Source: a bacterium (GTDB taxonomy: Bacteria > Planctomycetota > J058 > JAJDCP01). From it: a DNA stretch of 36,856 nucleotides. The notes below the pieces were generated by a model. It worked only from the letters and a program-made list of their open reading frames with translations. It was not told the DNA's origin and searched no databases. The translations under genes were made by a program, and so were the position numbers. Below are positions 8,602 through 17,074 of this stretch, piece after piece. Position 1 is the first letter of the stretch, and the number at the start of each line of letters is the position of its first letter. The DNA lies in NCBI GenBank assembly GCA_030428695.1, contig JAUIEM010000035.1:1-36856 (forward strand), given 5' to 3'.

Positions 8602-10725
8602 ATGCAAAAAGACAGCGGCGCGGCCCTTCCCGCAGGCGGGCCGGTGGCGGCGGGGAAAGAAGCGCTGAGCGCGCCGACCTCCGCCCGGCCACTCCACCTC
8701 TGCGACGCGCTCGAGACGGCGCTGGTCGACGGTCTGGGGGAGGCCGCCTGTCTGCTCGACGCGGACGGCCGCTTCCTGCGCTGCAACGCGATCGCCGCGG
8801 CGCTGTTCGGCGGGGCGCCCGACGAGCTGCGCGGAGGCTGCGTGCTCCCGCGGCTCGGCCTGGACCAGGCGCCCGCGGAGGTGTTGGGCGCGACCCTCGC
8901 GAGCGGCCTGCCTCACGAGATCTGCGACGCGCGGCTGTTGCCCGAAGAGACGCCGATCGCGCTGCGCTTCCTGCCGTTGCCCGCCCACGGCTGCCTGCTG
9001 ATCCTGCGGGACCTGCGCGAGGAGCGGGTGCGCGAGGAGCGCCAGCTCGACACCATCCGTCAGCTCGAGCGCTCCGAGGCCCGGCTGCGGAAAGCCCACT
9101 CCGTCCTCGAGAAGCGCGTCGCCTCGCGCACCGCCGAGCTCGAGGCGGCCAACCGGAAGCTGCGCCGCCAGCACGCCCGGCTGTCGTCGGCGCGCGACCA
9201 GGCCGAGGCCGCCTCCCGCGTCAAGTCGCGCTTCCTCGCGACGATGAGCCACGAGATCCGGACGCCGATGAACGGCGTGATCGGGCTGGTGCAGCTGCTG
9301 CTCGAGAGCGATCTGGACAGCGGGCAGCGCTCGGTCGCCGAGTCGATCCTCAGCAGCGGCGAGGTGTTGCTACAGCTGTTGAACGACGTGCTCGACTACT
9401 CGAAGATCGAAGCGGGCAAGATGGACCTCAACCTCGAGCCCTTCGTCCTGCACGACGCGATGGAGGAGGTCCTCGGCCTCTACGCGACCGCCGCCGCCGA
9501 CACCGACAACGAGCTGATCTACGCCCCCGGCCCGGACGTGCCCGCGGCGGTGGTCGCCGACCGCCGGAGGCTCCTGCAGGTGCTCGGGAACCTCTTGAGC
9601 AACGCCCTGAAGTTCTGCGAGGGCGGCGAGGTGGTGCTGTCGATCCGGCGGCTGTCGAAGGCCGCGGAGCACGTCGAGCTCGAGTTCTCGGTGCGCGACA
9701 CCGGCGTCGGCATCGCCGCGGAGCAGTTCGACGCGATCTTCGACGCCTTCTCCCAGGTCGACGACGGCGGCACCCGCCCCGGCACGGGCCTCGGCCTCGC
9801 GATCTCGCGCCGGCTGGTCGAGCTGATGGACGGACGCATCGGCCTGAGCAGCGAGCCGGGAGAGGGCTCGAACTTCACCTTCACGGTCCGCGCCGGGCGG
9901 GTCTTCGATCCGCCCCGCAGCAGCCGCCTGTTCCGCACCTTGAAGCGCCTGCCTCTCGCCCTCTACGAGCGCAACCCGCGCCAGGCCGAGGTGCTGCGCC
10001 GCTGGTGCCGGGGCTGGCTGATGGACGCCGAGGTGCAGCCGTCGCCGGAGGCGCTGCTCGAGCTGTGCAGGGGCGCGCATCCTCCGACCATCGTCCTGCT
10101 CGGCGCTCGCTCCCTCGCCGAGCTGATGCCGCTCGTCCAGGAGCTCGCGCGCATCGACGCGCGGCCGCGCTGCGTCGTCCTGTTGCCGGGCAACCCGCCG
10201 CGGCTCCCGGTCGGGGTCGACGGCTGCGTGCGCAAGCCGGTGCAGCGCGGCAGCCTGCGCGCCGCCCTGGTCAAGAGCCTGCGCACCGGACCCGAGCACC
10301 AGCCCTCGGTGCCGGCGAGCAGCCTGGACCGGACGCTCGGGACGCGGCTGCCGTTGCGCATCCTGATCGCCGAGGACAGCGCGGTCAACCAGCTCGTCGC
10401 CCGGCGCCTGCTCGAGACCATGGGTTACCAGCCCGACCTGGTCGAGGACGGGGTCGCCGCCCTCGAGGCGGTCGAGCGCAAGCCCTACGACCTGGTCTTC
10501 ATGGACGTGCAGATGCCGCTCCGGGACGGCTTCGAGGCGACCCGGATGATCCGCGAGCGCTTCGCGGGACGCGGCCCGCGCATCATCGCGATGACCGCCA
10601 ACGCCCTGGTCGGCGACCGCGAGCGCTGTCTGGCCGCGGGTATGGACGACTACATCAGCAAGCCGATCGACTTCGGCGCCGTCCAGGAGGCGATCGAGCG
10701 CTGGGGCGCGGCGCCGCGCCGCTGA
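8602..10725 (+). CDS. Soluble hybrid histidine kinase (PAS-HisKA-HATPase-pseudoREC-REC)
   Basis: 707 residues and no membrane segment. A PAS-like sensor (~35-150) leads into a coiled coil (~150-205). The H-box is [10 protein letters not shown] with His217. The ATPase has N-box [10 protein letters not shown]1 DTGVGIA and G2 [12 protein letters not shown] degenerate receiver (~440-565) keeps only the KP pair, and a complete receiver follows ([20 protein letters not shown], phosphoacceptor Asp635 in FMDVQMP, Lys-Pro near the end). No HPt domain is present, so a separate HPt protein is expected. GTG 8593 with GGAGGAG just upstream is an equally good start, adding three residues. It is divergent from the FHA operon and 9 bases ahead of a small membrane protein gene. 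Confidence 0.95.
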   Translation: MQKDSGAALPAGGPVAAGKEALSAPTSARPLHLCDALETALVDGLGEAACLLDADGRFLRCNAIAAALFGGAPDELRGGCVLPRLGLDQAPAEVLGATLASGLPHEICDARLLPEETPIALRFLPLPAHGCLLILRDLREERVREERQLDTIRQLERSEARLRKAHSVLEKRVASRTAELEAANRKLRRQHARLSSARDQAEAASRVKSRFLATMSHEIRTPMNGVIGLVQLLLESDLDSGQRSVAESILSSGEVLLQLLNDVLDYSKIEAGKMDLNLEPFVLHDAMEEVLGLYATAAADTDNELIYAPGPDVPAAVVADRRRLLQVLGNLLSNALKFCEGGEVVLSIRRLSKAAEHVELEFSVRDTGVGIAAEQFDAIFDAFSQVDDGGTRPGTGLGLAISRRLVELMDGRIGLSSEPGEGSNFTFTVRAGRVFDPPRSSRLFRTLKRLPLALYERNPRQAEVLRRWCRGWLMDAEVQPSPEALLELCRGAHPPTIVLLGARSLAELMPLVQELARIDARPRCVVLLPGNPPRLPVGVDGCVRKPVQRGSLRAALVKSLRTGPEHQPSVPASSLDRTLGTRLPLRILIAEDSAVNQLVARRLLETMGYQPDLVEDGVAALEAVERKPYDLVFMDVQMPLRDGFEATRMIRERFAGRGPRIIAMTANALVGDRERCLAAGMDDYISKPIDFGAVQEAIERWGAAPRR

Positions 10726-10734
10726 GGGGAGTCG

Positions 10735-11112
10735 ATGGCCGGTCCGCCCCGTCTGCGCTTCCGCGTGCGCGAGCACTTCCGGCTCCTGCTGGCGCTGAAC
10801 ATCCTGCCGCTGCTCCTCGCGGTCTACCTGCTCGTCGCCTGGCTGCGCGGCGACATCGGCTTCCGCGCGCTGACCGGGGAGGAGACCCTGTGGCTCGAAG
10901 GGGGCGCCGCCTGCGCAATCGTGCTCGCCCTCGGGGGCTTCTTCATCTGGCCGCTCGCCGACTGGCTCGCCGCCTGGCCGCGCTGGCACTACCGCCATCG
11001 GAGCCGGGTGCTGTGGCTCCTGCCCTGGCTGCTCGGGGCGGCGCTCGGGGCGCTGCTCAAGCTGACGATCATCGCGGGCGTGGTGCTGATCCTCGTCGCG
11101 CTGCTCGCGTGA
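10735..11112 (+). CDS. Small integral membrane protein
   Basis: 125 residues with about three hydrophobic helices: ~18-38, ~58-78 (Ala/Leu-rich, then FFIWPLADWLAAWP) and ~92-124. A basic N-terminus (RLRFRVREHFR) suggests a cytoplasmic start. AGGGGAG lies 5 bases upstream of the ATG. It follows the hybrid kinase by 9 bases and is probably co-transcribed; because that kinase is soluble, this protein could be a membrane partner, but nothing in the sequence proves that. No family is recognised. Confidence 0.7.
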   Translation: MAGPPRLRFRVREHFRLLLALNILPLLLAVYLLVAWLRGDIGFRALTGEETLWLEGGAACAIVLALGGFFIWPLADWLAAWPRWHYRHRSRVLWLLPWLLGAALGALLKLTIIAGVVLILVALLA

Positions 11113-11193
11113 GGGGCTCAGCGCCGGTTCTATGCCGGTCCGTCGGGCGGGGGTAGACCCCACAGACCGAGGTCGGGGAGGGTTCACCCCCGT

Positions 11194-11211
11194 CGTCGGC
11201 CGGGACCGACG
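11194..11211. terminator. Possible hairpin between convergent genes
   Basis: CGTCGG and CCGACG (6 bp) flank a 6-base loop in the 131-base gap between the convergent genes ending at 11112 and 11244. There is no T-tract, so it could only be an atypical terminator or chance in GC-rich DNA. Confidence 0.2.
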
Positions 11212-11243
11212 TCCCCTCTGAGGTCAAGAGGGCCCCGGTCCGT

Positions 11244-12236
11244 TCATGGAAGCCGGAAGGTGCGCAGCACGGCGACCGACGACACCGTCGGCAGCGTGAG
11301 CGGCCAGCTCAGGCCGCTGCCGTCGAAGGCCTCCAGCCCCTCGTAGAGCGCGTCCTCGCTGCCCCGCGGCGCGAGGGAGAGCGCCATGTCGACGAGCTGC
11401 TGCCGGTCGGCGAGCTGCATCGTCCCCGCCGCGGTCGCGAAGTGGAGCAGGCCGACGTAGGCCGGGAGGTCGTGCACGATCGTCGCGACGTCCCAGCACA
11501 GGTCCGGCGGCGGTTTGACCTGGAACCTCTCGAGCAGATCGTAGAAGCGCTGGCCCGGCCCCGTCGTCAGCACCGCGATCCGCCCCTCGGGGCAGAGCAC
11601 GCGGTAGACCTCGCGCCAGAAGCGGGGCCCGTCGAACCACCACAGCGCCGAGGAGACCACGACCAGGCTCAGGGCGTTGTCGGCGAAGGGCAGGGCCTCG
11701 GCCCGGGCCTGCTGCAGGCTGACCTGGATGCCCGACCGCGCGCAGCGCGCCGCGGCCCGCTCGAGCATCGCCTCGCTGAGGTCGACCCCGTAGAGCGCGC
11801 CCGGGCCGGCGGCGGCGAGCGGCTCGAGAACCTGCCCGGTGCCGGTGCCGACGTCGAGGACCGCGCGCCAGTGCTCGGGCCCGGTGTGGGCGCGGATGAT
11901 CTCGAACAGCGCTGGATCCGGGGGAGGGCGGGCGTCGTAGAGGGCGGCGACGTCGTCGTAGCCGAGGGAGACCCGCCGGTCGGGCCTCTCGACCAGGCCC
12001 GCGCCGACCAGGGCGTCGAGGCAGGCGGCGAGCGCGTCCGCTTCCAGCGATTGCAGCGCCGGGCTGAGCAGGGCGTCGAGCGCGTCGGCGCGGACGAAGC
12101 GGTCGGCGGGCAGGGCGAGGAAGAGCCGGGCCGTGTCGAGCGACACCATCGCAGACGCCCCCGTCACGTCGTGACAGAGGCGGATCTGCGCGGGGCCCGC
12201 GTCGTTCAGGCTGACGAAGCGCGCGCGGCGATACAT
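11244..12236 (-). CDS. Class I SAM methyltransferase with PqqD-like (RRE-like) N-terminal domain
   Basis: 330 residues. Residues ~1-90 follow a PqqD-like pattern: a beta opening (RFVSLNDAG, IRLCHDVTGASAMVSLDTAR) followed by winged-helix-like helices ending in LVGAGLVER. PqqD-like domains are the RiPP recognition elements that bind precursor peptides. Residues ~105-250 are a class I methyltransferase with SAM motif I VLDVGTGTGQVLE (~125-137), acidic GVDLSEAMLERA, and post-motif ALPFADNALSLVVVSSALWWF. The C-terminal ~80 residues are unassigned. It starts 4 bases after the stop of the 23-residue peptide gene, with no strong ribosome binding site of its own, so it is likely translationally coupled. 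The methyltransferase is firm; the RRE call is from pattern only. Confidence 0.9.
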   Translation of the reverse strand: MYRRARFVSLNDAGPAQIRLCHDVTGASAMVSLDTARLFLALPADRFVRADALDALLSPALQSLEADALAACLDALVGAGLVERPDRRVSLGYDDVAALYDARPPPDPALFEIIRAHTGPEHWRAVLDVGTGTGQVLEPLAAAGPGALYGVDLSEAMLERAAARCARSGIQVSLQQARAEALPFADNALSLVVVSSALWWFDGPRFWREVYRVLCPEGRIAVLTTGPGQRFYDLLERFQVKPPPDLCWDVATIVHDLPAYVGLLHFATAAGTMQLADRQQLVDMALSLAPRGSEDALYEGLEAFDGSGLSWPLTLPTVSSVAVLRTFRLP

Positions 12237-12240
12237 GCGC

Positions 12241-12312
12241 TCAGCGGCGTGCCCTGAGGCCCGGGCGCGCGGGCTTCGCCGAGGTCTGGACGTTCAGGGA
12301 TGGCAGGGTCAT
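12241..12312 (-). CDS. Short peptide 2 (23 residues), candidate RiPP precursor
   Basis: A 23-residue ORF between peptide 1 and the methyltransferase. GGAAG lies about 5 bases upstream of the ATG, and the stop is 4 bases before the methyltransferase ATG. Its sequence parallels the C-terminal half of peptide 1: LPSLNVQT against LPTLTVKT, and the end GLRARR against GIRMRR, with a three-residue length difference between. Such agreement in two adjacent unannotated ORFs argues they are real, related gene products. No Cys is present; Ser, Thr and Arg/Lys are the modifiable residues. The function is unknown. Confidence 0.6.
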   Translation of the reverse strand: MTLPSLNVQTSAKPARPGLRARR

Positions 12313-12328
12313 CGCGGCTTCCGTCGAC

Positions 12329-12427
12329 TCAGCGACGCATGCGGATCCCGGCGGTGACGCCGGTCTTGACGGTCAGGGTCGGGAGGGGCTTCTGCGGGAC
12401 CTGCACGACGAGCTGGGGCTTCGACAT
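12329..12427 (-). CDS. Short peptide 1 (32 residues), candidate RiPP precursor
   Basis: A 32-residue ORF with GGAGG 8 bases upstream of its ATG and a good sigma70-like promoter just before that. It has two P-x-L-x-V-(Q/K) units: PQLVVQV near the N-terminus and PTLTVKT in the middle, then GVTAGIRMRR at the end. The second half matches peptide 2. The layout (promoter, two small basic peptides, then a methyltransferase with an RRE-like domain) is what a minimal RiPP locus looks like. It has no Cys and no GG-type leader cleavage site. The ORF is well supported; the product class is inferred. Confidence 0.68.
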   Translation of the reverse strand: MSKPQLVVQVPQKPLPTLTVKTGVTAGIRMRR

Positions 12428-12462
12428 CTCTTCTTCCTCCGGAGACAGGGTTGTTTCCTCCC

Positions 12463-12491
12463 ATCATAGCGAGAGGTACGGTTGGGGCCAA
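12463..12491 (-). promoter_or_regulatory. Sigma70-like promoter of the peptide/methyltransferase cassette
   Basis: Reading the minus strand, TTGGCC (12491-12486) and TATGAT (12468-12463) are separated by exactly 17 bases. The -10 box matches 5/6 and the -35 box 4/6. The predicted start near 12456 gives a ~29-base leader to the ATG at 12427. The -35 box lies just past the stop of the 1093-residue gene, so the cassette appears to have its own transcription start. Confidence 0.6.
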
Positions 12492-12495
12492 GCCC

Positions 12496-15400
12496 TCAGC
12501 GCGCGTCGATGCCGCCGTAGTCCTGTTCGGTCGCGTCGACGATGGTCGCCGCGTTGCCGGAGGTCTCGAGCTCGCAGTAGTAGTACTTCGAGTACCAGGT
12601 CTCGCCGGCGGTGAAGGTGTCATCCTCGCTCAGCTCGAGGTAGAGGTCGGCGTAGGAGCCGATCAGCCCCTCGGACTGCTGGTACAGGCCCGCCTTGAGC
12701 TTGTCCGGCGCGAAGTACACGTGGCCGTGCTCGTCGGTCGTGATCTCGACGCTCTTCTTCCCGTCGTAGGGGATCACGTCGTCGGTTCCCTCGCCGTCGG
12801 AGTCCATGAAGCGCGCGTACAGCTTCTTCTTCTTGCCCGGCCAGGCCAGCATGATCCGGACCGAGCCGGTCTTCTCGGCGAGCTGGTCGAACTTCTTCGA
12901 GCGCACCCCCTGGTGGAAGTTGATGATCGAGTACTGCGGGTCGAGCACGTAGAAGCGCCCCATGCCCCGCAGCCACGCCTTCCGGTACTTCTCCTCTTCG
13001 CTGCCCTCGGACAGCGCCCAGGCGACGACCAGGCCGATGATCACCACCGCGACCCCGATGCCGAGGCACCAGGCGCCGACCGTCCCGATCACCGCCAGGG
13101 CCTTGCCGCCCGCGACCAGCCAGCCCGCGCCCTTGGCGATGGTCGCGAAGGTGCCGAGGGAGGTGCCGGCGAGGACGAGCCCGGAGCCGACCAGGGCGGT
13201 CCCGTCGCCGATCGCCTGCTTGTAGTGGCCCGCGCCGTAGGAGTCGCAGAAGTTCTTGAAGTCGATGTAGAACACGAAGCCGTCGGCGAGCACGCCGAGG
13301 CACTGCAGCCCGGCGCGCAGCATCCAGCGCTGGTTGAGGGCGCGGTTGACGAAGCGCCGGGCGCGCCAGCCCTCGACCTTCGGCAGCTTGGCGATGCGCT
13401 TGGCCAGGCTGGCCTGGCGCCAGGCGAAGATGCCGTCCTCGGCGGCGGCGATGATGGTCAGGAAGTCGCTCGCGGCCGACAGCTTGTCGCGCGTCGACCA
13501 CTCCTCGTTGGTCTTGAAGGCGTAGACCAGCGAGATCGCCGCGCCGAGCGCGACCGCCCCGCCGAGGATGGCCTCCCCGGGGCTCGAGATGTTCGGCTCG
13601 GCGTCGAAGGCCGCCCGCCACGCGTTCCACACCCGCTTCGGCAGCTTGCCCGCCTTGACGACGGTGTTGAAGCCCCGCATCAGCAGGCTGTCGCTGCTGT
13701 CCGCGGGGACGCACTCCTCGCCGGCCTTGCGCTCCCGCAGGGCCTTGGCGAGGGCCTCGAAGGGGGCGCGGGCCCGGCGGATCTTCGCCTCCGGGTCGTC
13801 GGTGCCGCTGATCAGGCCCATGTGGACGGTCAGGCGGGCGAGGATGCGGGCGCGTCCCAGCTCGTCGGCCGGCATCGTCATGATCAGCAGCTGGTTGATC
13901 AGCAGCACGAAGCGGTCGCAGAACTCGAGCCACTGGCGGTCCTTGTCCCAGCGCTGGATGGCGTTCTCGTCCATCAGGTTGTCGAACAGCGCGGTCAGCT
14001 CCTTCTCGCTCGCCCGGATCTGCGGCCGCGGCGTGCGCAGGACCTGCTGGACCTCGACGACGGCGAGCATCGCCTCGACCCGGCGCACGGGGTCCTCGAG
14101 CGTCGCCATGAAGTCGGGCTTGAACCAGGGCGTGCGCGGGGAGGGGGGCAGGGGCGGGGTCTTGAGCAGCGTGACCTCCTCGGTCTGGCCCGAGCGGAAC
14201 TCGAGCTTGCCGTCCTCCCACTTCAGGATCTTCGTCTTCTTGTCCCGCAGGATCTCGACGAGGTCTTCGACGTACTCGAGGTACAGGCGGTGGAAGCGCA
14301 CCGCGAGCAGCTCCTGGTACAGGTGGTCGCCGTAGTAGTAGGGGCGGAAGCCCTTGATGAAGTTGATCTGCTCGCGCAGGTAGTCGGCAGCGGAGCCGTC
14401 GACCCGCTCGATGTGGGTCAGACACTCCGGGCTCTGGAGGTAGCTCGCCAGCGCGTCGACCTTCTTCTGCAGGTCGCGCATCGCGCGGCCGGCGCTGCAG
14501 CTACAGCGGGTGTCGGCGGAGGCGGCCTTCGCGACCTCGGCGCCGAGGCGTTGGGCCTGGAACTGCTGCTCTTCGACCAGCCACTTCTGGTAGGTCTTCG
14601 CGAGCTTCGCGTTCCACGTGCCCTTCTTGCGGTAGCGGTTCTCCATCGCGTAGGCGTAGCGCAGCCGGTGGCGGACGTCGAAGGAGACGTAGCTGAGGAA
14701 GGCGCAGCGCTCGTGCTTCTTGTCGGGGCTGAGGATGCCGGCCGCGACGTCGGCGACCGCGTCGAAGACCGCCTTCTTCTTCCGCGCCAGCCCCGGGAAG
14801 TCCGGGTCCTCTTCGGTGCGGAACCAGGGCTTCTCGCGCGGCAGCTTCCCGCCGAGCTCCTGCTTCTGCCGCTCGAGGAAGCGCAGGACCTCGCCGGACT
14901 GCTCGAGGCGGGTCTGCTCGGTCTTGTAGAGCCCGATCATGCGCTGCGCGTTCTTGACGCTCCAGGCCAGCGACTCGACCTCGGAGCGCGCGAACAGGAG
15001 CGCATCGCGGGCGTCGTCGTAGGCCCGCAGCGCGCCGGCCAGGCCCGTCCGGGCGTAGATCTCGGTGAACACCGCGAACATCGCGTTGCCCATGCGCTGG
15101 GGGTAGGTCCTGCCCTTCTTCGCCCAGCGCATGACGGGGACCAGGCGCACCCAGTCGTCCTCGTCGGCGCTGCGGGGGCTCTTCGCTTCGAGCTCCTTCG
15201 TCAGCGCTCCCGGCCGCTTCCCCCGCGCCTTGGCCCAGGCCCGCCAGTGCTTGAGCAGCTGCTTGCGGGTCTCGCTCCAGAGCTTGTCGAAGGGGGACGC
15301 GTCGACGCTGAGCTTGTCGAGCTCCTCCGGGTCGCCGACCAGGCTGTAGTAGTCGATGGCGTGCTCGAGCCCCTCGCCGAGATCGGGGAAGCCGTCGGCG

Positions 15401-15777
15401 GCCTTCTCCCAGTCCGGGTCGAGCAGCACGAGGGCCCGCGCCGGCAGCTCGGCGAAGGCGAGCCGCAGCTGCTTCTTGCCCGCGGCGTGGGCCGCGCACA
15501 GGGCGGCGACGGCCTTCGCCCAGCGCGGCTCCTTGCAGAGCGGGAAGCCGCTGAGCTCGACCGGGTCGACCTCGACGAGCCGCTGGTGCTCCTTCGCGCC
15601 GTGGGCGAGGCCGACGCCGGCCCCGGCCTTGCCCTGGCAGGTCTGGTAGGCCTGCTGGACGGCCGCGCGCTTCGCGGGCAGGGAAGCGCGGGTCGCGGCC
15701 TCCTTCTTCGTCAGCGCCGCGAGCTCCTGCTCGAGCTTCTCGATCTTCTTCGCGATCTTGTCGTTCTCGGTCGGCAT
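12496..15777 (-). CDS. Large candidate membrane-active effector, 1093 residues
   Basis: It opens with a Lys/Glu coiled coil (~1-40) and continues with a long, charged, mostly helical region to ~730. Hydrophobic stretches follow at ~736-756 (ILGGAVALGAAISLVYAF) and ~865-925, the latter a long Gly/Ala/Val run ending in VVIIGLVVAWALS. The last ~160 residues are beta-like and acidic (YARFMDSDGEGTDDV). There is no signal peptide. A long soluble body with one late hydrophobic hairpin block is the architecture of pore-forming T6SS effectors and colicins; I see no sequence signature that proves it. GAGGA lies 7 bases before ATG 15777. It lies 34 bases after the Ig-domain gene, probably one operon. 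Confidence 0.85.
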   Translation of the reverse strand: MPTENDKIAKKIEKLEQELAALTKKEAATRASLPAKRAAVQQAYQTCQGKAGAGVGLAHGAKEHQRLVEVDPVELSGFPLCKEPRWAKAVAALCAAHAAGKKQLRLAFAELPARALVLLDPDWEKAADGFPDLGEGLEHAIDYYSLVGDPEELDKLSVDASPFDKLWSETRKQLLKHWRAWAKARGKRPGALTKELEAKSPRSADEDDWVRLVPVMRWAKKGRTYPQRMGNAMFAVFTEIYARTGLAGALRAYDDARDALLFARSEVESLAWSVKNAQRMIGLYKTEQTRLEQSGEVLRFLERQKQELGGKLPREKPWFRTEEDPDFPGLARKKKAVFDAVADVAAGILSPDKKHERCAFLSYVSFDVRHRLRYAYAMENRYRKKGTWNAKLAKTYQKWLVEEQQFQAQRLGAEVAKAASADTRCSCSAGRAMRDLQKKVDALASYLQSPECLTHIERVDGSAADYLREQINFIKGFRPYYYGDHLYQELLAVRFHRLYLEYVEDLVEILRDKKTKILKWEDGKLEFRSGQTEEVTLLKTPPLPPSPRTPWFKPDFMATLEDPVRRVEAMLAVVEVQQVLRTPRPQIRASEKELTALFDNLMDENAIQRWDKDRQWLEFCDRFVLLINQLLIMTMPADELGRARILARLTVHMGLISGTDDPEAKIRRARAPFEALAKALRERKAGEECVPADSSDSLLMRGFNTVVKAGKLPKRVWNAWRAAFDAEPNISSPGEAILGGAVALGAAISLVYAFKTNEEWSTRDKLSAASDFLTIIAAAEDGIFAWRQASLAKRIAKLPKVEGWRARRFVNRALNQRWMLRAGLQCLGVLADGFVFYIDFKNFCDSYGAGHYKQAIGDGTALVGSGLVLAGTSLGTFATIAKGAGWLVAGGKALAVIGTVGAWCLGIGVAVVIIGLVVAWALSEGSEEEKYRKAWLRGMGRFYVLDPQYSIINFHQGVRSKKFDQLAEKTGSVRIMLAWPGKKKKLYARFMDSDGEGTDDVIPYDGKKSVEITTDEHGHVYFAPDKLKAGLYQQSEGLIGSYADLYLELSEDDTFTAGETWYSKYYYCELETSGNAATIVDATEQDYGGIDAR

Positions 15778-15811
15778 CGGTGGGTCCTCGGCTGGGGGAG
15801 TGGACGGAAGC

Positions 15812-16723
15812 TCACGCCGCGGGGTCTATGCGGACCCGGTAGCGGCCCGGGGGGATGCCCTCGATGCGGGCGCAGCCATGCTCGTCGAGGGTTCCCCGGC
15901 GCTCCTCTCCATCCCCGAGCTCGAGGATGTAGGGCAGGCCGGCCTGCGGGGCCCCGTCCAGGCCGACGCACTCGATCTCGACGAAGTCCTCGGCCGGGGG
16001 CGCTGTGGGGTCGGGGCTTCCGCCCGCGGCGACCAGACCTGCGGAGCGGCGCGCGCGGCGGACCGGCGGCGGCAGGACGGGGAGCGCGGGCTCGTCGTCC
16101 TCCGGGGCCTCGAAGCGCGCGCTGTAGCGGCCGGGGGGGACGCCCTCGACGCGGGCGCGGCCCTGGTCGTCGAGCGTCCCCTGGCGGCTGCTGCCGTCCG
16201 GCAGGGTCAGCGTGTAGGCGAGGCCGGAGCGGGGCTGGCCGGCGGCGTCGCGGCAGACGAGCTCGACGAAGTCCTCGAAGGCGAGCAGCCCGGACTGCGT
16301 CGACAGCTCGCCGAGCGTGCAGCGGAAGTACAGCTCGGGGCTGGTGTAGGGCTTGCCGCTGCCCTCTTCGTCCTCGTCGTCGACGTAGGTGTACGCCCAG
16401 GTCGCCCGCGCCAGCCCGTCCTCGATGCGGCCCTCGACGGTGGCGACGGGATCGTCCTCGCCGTCCGCATCGCGCTCGAAGATCGCGAAGCGCGGTGTCT
16501 GCTCCTTCGGGTTCTTGACCGCCGCGACGAGCTCGAGGCTCGCCCCGGAGCGGGCGGTCGTCCGCTCCTCACCGGTCGTGCCGTCGAGCCAGCGCGCGTT
16601 GTCGAGGCTGCGCTTCTTGACGACGAACTTGTAGACGCTCCCGCTGCGCAGGCTGAGGCCCGCCGTCAGGGTGCGCCGGCTCAGGTGGCGTGTCGGATGC
16701 CGCACCTTCTCGCTGTCGGCCAT
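15812..16723 (-). CDS. Protein with two tandem carboxypeptidase-regulatory/SpaA-like Ig domains
   Basis: 303 residues. The N-terminal ~130 residues are beta-rich and unassigned. Two related domains follow, at ~147-202 and ~245-302, each running DFVE(L/I)xC, G-x-P, GLxYxLxLxDG, GTLDxxGxARxEG(V/I)PPGRY. Domains of this kind are commonly found at the C-terminus of VgrG spikes and on surface proteins. A proline-rich linker separates them. ATG 16723 is preceded by GGGGGG with 5-base spacing; a longer in-frame reading to 16795 lacks that signal. It precedes the 1093-residue gene and is probably its adaptor or carrier. The domains are clear; the role is inferred from neighbours. Confidence 0.85.
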   Translation of the reverse strand: MADSEKVRHPTRHLSRRTLTAGLSLRSGSVYKFVVKKRSLDNARWLDGTTGEERTTARSGASLELVAAVKNPKEQTPRFAIFERDADGEDDPVATVEGRIEDGLARATWAYTYVDDEDEEGSGKPYTSPELYFRCTLGELSTQSGLLAFEDFVELVCRDAAGQPRSGLAYTLTLPDGSSRQGTLDDQGRARVEGVPPGRYSARFEAPEDDEPALPVLPPPVRRARRSAGLVAAGGSPDPTAPPAEDFVEIECVGLDGAPQAGLPYILELGDGEERRGTLDEHGCARIEGIPPGRYRVRIDPAA

Positions 16724-16903
16724 GGTGACCCCCCGGTCGTGTGATCCTCGATCAGGGGTGCAAAGTGCGTTCCAACGGCACGGGGTGCTGATCACGGGCC
16801 GGGAGCCGGGTTCCGGGTCCGGTGCTCGACGGAGAAGTGTAAAGGAGGATGAGGGACTTTACGATCGGGTCGCCAGGCCTGGGCACGCGTTCCCGCCGAC
16901 CCA

Positions 16904-16924
16904 CGCTCCGAGGAACGAGGAGCG
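16904..16924 (+). repeat. GAGGWACGA-loop hairpin, copy A
   Basis: Stem CGCTCC/GGAGCG (6 bp) closes the 9-base loop GAGGAACGA. The same loop occurs at 17001-17009 (GAGGTACGA) and, on the minus strand, at 32118-32126, each on a stem of different sequence. Confidence 0.7.
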
Positions 16925-16948
16925 AGGGTCAAGGGTGCAGGCTACCCA

Positions 16949-16976
16949 AGAGGAGTTGGGCGGCAGCCCTGTTTGC
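16949..16976 (+). repeat. Conserved block shared with 32059-32088, inverted
   Basis: The block beginning AGAGGAGTTGGG and continuing GGCAGCCCTGTT recurs on the minus strand next to hairpin copy C with only about two substitutions. It lies 24 bases after hairpin A here and 25 bases after hairpin C there, so hairpin plus block form one composite repeat. Confidence 0.7.
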
Positions 16977-16991
16977 GACACCACCGCAGAT

Positions 16992-17018
16992 CTCTTCTCC
17001 GAGGTACGAGGAGAGGAG
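16992..17018 (+). repeat. GAGGWACGA-loop hairpin, copy B
   Basis: A 9-bp stem (CTCTTCTCC against GGAGAGGAG, including one T-G wobble at 16995/17015) closes the loop GAGGTACGA at 17001-17009. It lies about 57 bases past the GMC oxidoreductase stop. Confidence 0.65.
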
Positions 17019-17074
17019 GTCGAGGAGTGTGCGTCACGGTGCTTGCCTCGGACGCGAGCTGTGGGTGTTGCGCC

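Larger units (their letters stand above)
16724..17074. other. 351-base intergenic region with hairpin repeats
   Basis: This lies between the Ig-domain gene start and the GMC oxidoreductase stop, both on the minus strand. It holds two GAGGWACGA-loop hairpins and a conserved block between them, listed separately. I see no credible gene. Confidence 0.6.

Noticed and set aside
7054..10725. A 1223-residue plus-strand reading that would fuse ~515 residues to the hybrid kinase
   Set aside because: Its first part is antisense to the FHA and DUF4280 genes, has no domain sense and is low-complexity; the kinase has its own ribosome binding site at 8583-8598.
12451..16518. A 1355-residue plus-strand open frame opposite the large effector candidate
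   Set aside because: It mirrors the minus-strand gene codon by codon, as expected in GC-rich DNA, and contains only Leu/Asp/Val/Arg-rich antisense sequence.
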